The notes under the pieces are model-generated. The model was given only the letters and a program-made list of their open reading frames with translations. It did not search any database and was not told the origin of the DNA. This document shows positions 62,435 through 64,000 of a stretch of 64,000 bases of DNA, piece by piece (the stretch's first letter is position 1; each line of letters opens with the position of its first letter). This DNA is from Trebonia sp963811335 (lineage in GTDB: Bacteria; Actinomycetota; Actinomycetes; Streptosporangiales; Streptosporangiaceae): contig CAWERB010000030.1 of NCBI GenBank assembly GCA_963811335.1, positions 197,026 to 261,025 on the forward strand. Reading direction: 5' to 3'. Both the position numbers and the translations under genes were made by a program.

Positions 62435-63361
62435 ATGGCTGTGCTTACGGTGGCCACGTGCCAGTTCCCGGTCAGCGCGGACATCGCCGCTAATCTCCGC
62501 TTCGCCAGACGCCAGCTGAGCGTGGCAAGCCAGCGCGGGGCGCGGGTTGCCCACTTCCCGGAAGGCGCCCTGTCCGGCTATGCCGGGACGGATTTCGAGA
62601 CCTTCGCCGGCTTTGACTGGGAACTGCTGAAGGAAGCCGTCGTTGACATCGCCGGGTACTGTCGCCGGCTCGGGATATGGGCGGTAATCGGCTCCTCGCA
62701 CCGGCTCAGCGGCAGCCACAAGCCGCACAACAGCCTGTACGTCATCAGCGACTCCGGGGCCATCGTCGAGCGTTACGACAAGAGATTCTGCGCCGGCGAT
62801 CCCGGCGGGCAGTCCGGCGACCTGGCGCACTACAGCCCGGGCAGCCATTTCAGCGTCTGGGAGATCGACGGGATCACCTGCGGCGCGCTCATCTGCTACG
62901 ACTACCGGTACCCCGAGCTATACCGCGAATACCGCAAGCGCGGCGTTCAGCTCGTGTTCCACTCCTTCCATGCTGCCCGGGCCCCGGCCGGCCGACTCGC
63001 CGAGAGCGCGGCAGCGATCGGGCCGCAGCACGCTAGGTTCAACCCAGCCGCCACGCTGACCTACCCGGGCATCACCATGCCCGCGGCCATGACCACCGCC
63101 GCTGCCTGCAACCACGTGTGGATCAGCTGCCCGAACTCCTCGGCCCGGGAGAGCTGCTGGCCTGCGTTCTTCGTGCGCGCCGACGGCATCACCACGGGCC
63201 GCCTGCGACGCAACATCCCGGGCGTGCTGATCTCGGCTGTCGATACTGACCAGTCCCTGTACGACTCAACGGCAGCATGGCGGGGCAACGCAATGTCCGG
63301 CATCCTGCACAGCGGCACGGTGGTCAGCGACCCTCGTTCGGACGACCGCACCCGCGCCTGA
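62435..63361 (+). CDS. Carbon-nitrogen hydrolase (nitrilase/amidase superfamily)
   Basis: A 308-residue enzyme with the Glu-Lys-Cys triad: Glu in HFPEGALSGY (residue about 43), Lys in VERYDKRFC (about 115), Cys in CGALICYDYRYPELYRE (about 150). It probably hydrolyses an amide or nitrile. The C-terminal half is somewhat longer and more divergent than in omega-amidases. No operon partner. Confidence 0.85.
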   Translation: MAVLTVATCQFPVSADIAANLRFARRQLSVASQRGARVAHFPEGALSGYAGTDFETFAGFDWELLKEAVVDIAGYCRRLGIWAVIGSSHRLSGSHKPHNSLYVISDSGAIVERYDKRFCAGDPGGQSGDLAHYSPGSHFSVWEIDGITCGALICYDYRYPELYREYRKRGVQLVFHSFHAARAPAGRLAESAAAIGPQHARFNPAATLTYPGITMPAAMTTAAACNHVWISCPNSSARESCWPAFFVRADGITTGRLRRNIPGVLISAVDTDQSLYDSTAAWRGNAMSGILHSGTVVSDPRSDDRTRA

Positions 63362-63648
63362 CGCCAGGTCGGCCAGCGCAACGCGCTCACACCCGGCGAA
63401 CCTGACCGGCCACGAATGCATTCTGCCGGCGCGATGATGAGGTGATGCTGGATGGGCGTCTCGTAGGTTACTGGTCCGACGAGCATCTTTACCTGGCTTC
63501 AGTTCAGCCAGCACGTCCTGCGGGGCGTCAGCAGTAGCCAGTTCGCATTCAAACGGGCACTAGCCGCTAACGAGCACGACCCGCCCGCAGCCCTGATGAG
63601 CCAACAGACGTCACCTGAGGCCGATCGGGCAACATTTTCACCCCTTCG

Positions 63649-63718
63649 CAGGTCAGGAGCCGGTAATGGGGGTCCGGGCCTGTAGGCCGGGGACAGTCCG
63701 GCCCGGTTTCCTGACCTG
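63649..63718. repeat. Inverted repeat containing copy 2 of the 25-bp repeat
   Basis: CAGGTCAGGA (63649-63658) and TCCTGACCTG (63709-63718) pair, with GGCC-rich sequence between them. A further CTGACCTGCA lies at 63741-63750, just past the integrase stop. Otherwise the 392-bp gap 63362-63753 shows no gene. Confidence 0.55.
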
Positions 63719-63753
63719 GGGCCACTCCCCCGCACCTCACCTGACCTGCATGT

Positions 63754-63999
63754 TTAGTTGCCATTAGTTGCCACCTCCTCTGGCCCGTTCTCGTCCTCCG
63801 ACGGAACTGGCACGGAACTGAGGATGGCGTCGATGGCACCCCGGCCCAGCTCCTCCGACTCGGGGAACAGGTGGCCATACGTGTCCATCGTCTCGGCGAT
63901 GGTCGCGTGTCCTAGTCGGACCTGGATCACCTTCGGGTTGAGGTTCGCCGCGATCAGGGTTGAGGCGTAGAAGTGCCGCTTATGCGGAATTCCGCATAA
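63754..63999 (-). CDS. Phage-type tyrosine recombinase (integrase), C-terminal part cut by the window edge
   Basis: The minus strand gives 81 residues ending at TAA 63754. HKRHFYASTLIAANLNPKV contains the catalytic His-x2-(Arg/His) area, VIQVRLGHATIAETMDTYGHL the second conserved His (LGH) and the nucleophilic Tyr (DTYGHL). This is the end of a Streptomyces pSAM2/phage-like integrase. The rest lies beyond position 64000. It marks the left border of an integrative element to the right. Confidence 0.85.
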   Translation of the reverse strand, partial: LCGIPHKRHFYASTLIAANLNPKVIQVRLGHATIAETMDTYGHLFPESEELGRGAIDAILSSVPVPSEDENGPEEVATNGN

Positions 64000-64000
64000 G

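Noticed and set aside
62316..63673. The 25-bp repeat pair as attL/attR of a small element containing the nitrilase-family gene
   Set aside because: The enclosed DNA holds only an ordinary chromosomal-type gene and the repeats differ by a mismatch and an indel; a border role for the larger element to the right is more plausible but unproved.

Overview
The window is high-GC, densely packed actinobacterial chromosome. GTG and TTG starts are common, as are GTGA/ATGA start-stop overlaps and likely leaderless promoters. It also carries typical actinobacterial families: FurA-KatG, a LexA with an actinobacterial-type SOS box, an F420/PPOX enzyme, an NDMA-dependent alcohol dehydrogenase and the SNF2 plus SWIM pair. 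The exact genus cannot be fixed from the sequence. No rRNA, tRNA or CRISPR array was seen.

Layout. 0-4 kb: an unidentified protein, an AlkA-like glycosylase, and a divergent MarR/MFS-exporter pair around a perfect 22-bp palindrome. 4-11 kb: aldehyde dehydrogenase plus class-III aminotransferase (overlapping), then the SNF2-helicase/SWIM-finger pair. 11-18 kb: a methyltransferase remnant, a second aldehyde dehydrogenase, a lipoprotein, furA-katG, two hypothetical proteins. 18-24 kb: CoA-transferase, broken pentapeptide gene, broken Ser/Thr kinase, VOC protein, NDMA-type alcohol dehydrogenase. 24-33 kb: a catabolic island. A three-gene minus-strand operon (Gfo/Idh/MocA oxidoreductase, DUF993 protein, sugar-phosphate isomerase/epimerase) faces a LacI regulator, which is followed by an APC permease and a copper amine oxidase. 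LacI-like operators lie in front of both arms. 33-37 kb: a partner-switch set (HATPase, MEDS-STAS, STAS), a MarR/azoreductase pair and a flavodoxin-like protein. 37-41 kb: an ECF-sigma operon with an ABC ATPase fused to its permease. 41-47 kb: lexA, VOC protein, Bcp peroxiredoxin, APC permease, PPOX enzyme, MDR reductase, TetR. 47-52 kb: amidohydrolase, LysR, FAD monooxygenase. 52-58 kb: a TnpB element with its right-end hairpin, two tiny genes, thioesterase/TetR/MFS operon with twin operators, an IS701-like remnant. 58-64 kb: secreted GH18 chitinase, VOC protein, GNAT, membrane protein, methyltransferase, nitrilase-family hydrolase, and the C-terminal end of a phage-type integrase running off the right edge.

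Three features stand out. First, a dispersed hairpin repeat lies at gene 3' ends (3.6, 33.0 and 41.3 kb); at two sites the neighbouring reading frames stop inside the repeat. Second, two unrelated nested inverted-repeat structures occupy non-coding gaps at 22.1 and 24.6 kb. Third, about fifteen otherwise well-preserved genes carry single-base frameshifts, mostly insertions, while long genes such as katG are intact. This pattern suggests uncorrected sequence errors more than decay and should be kept in mind for every gene marked broken.
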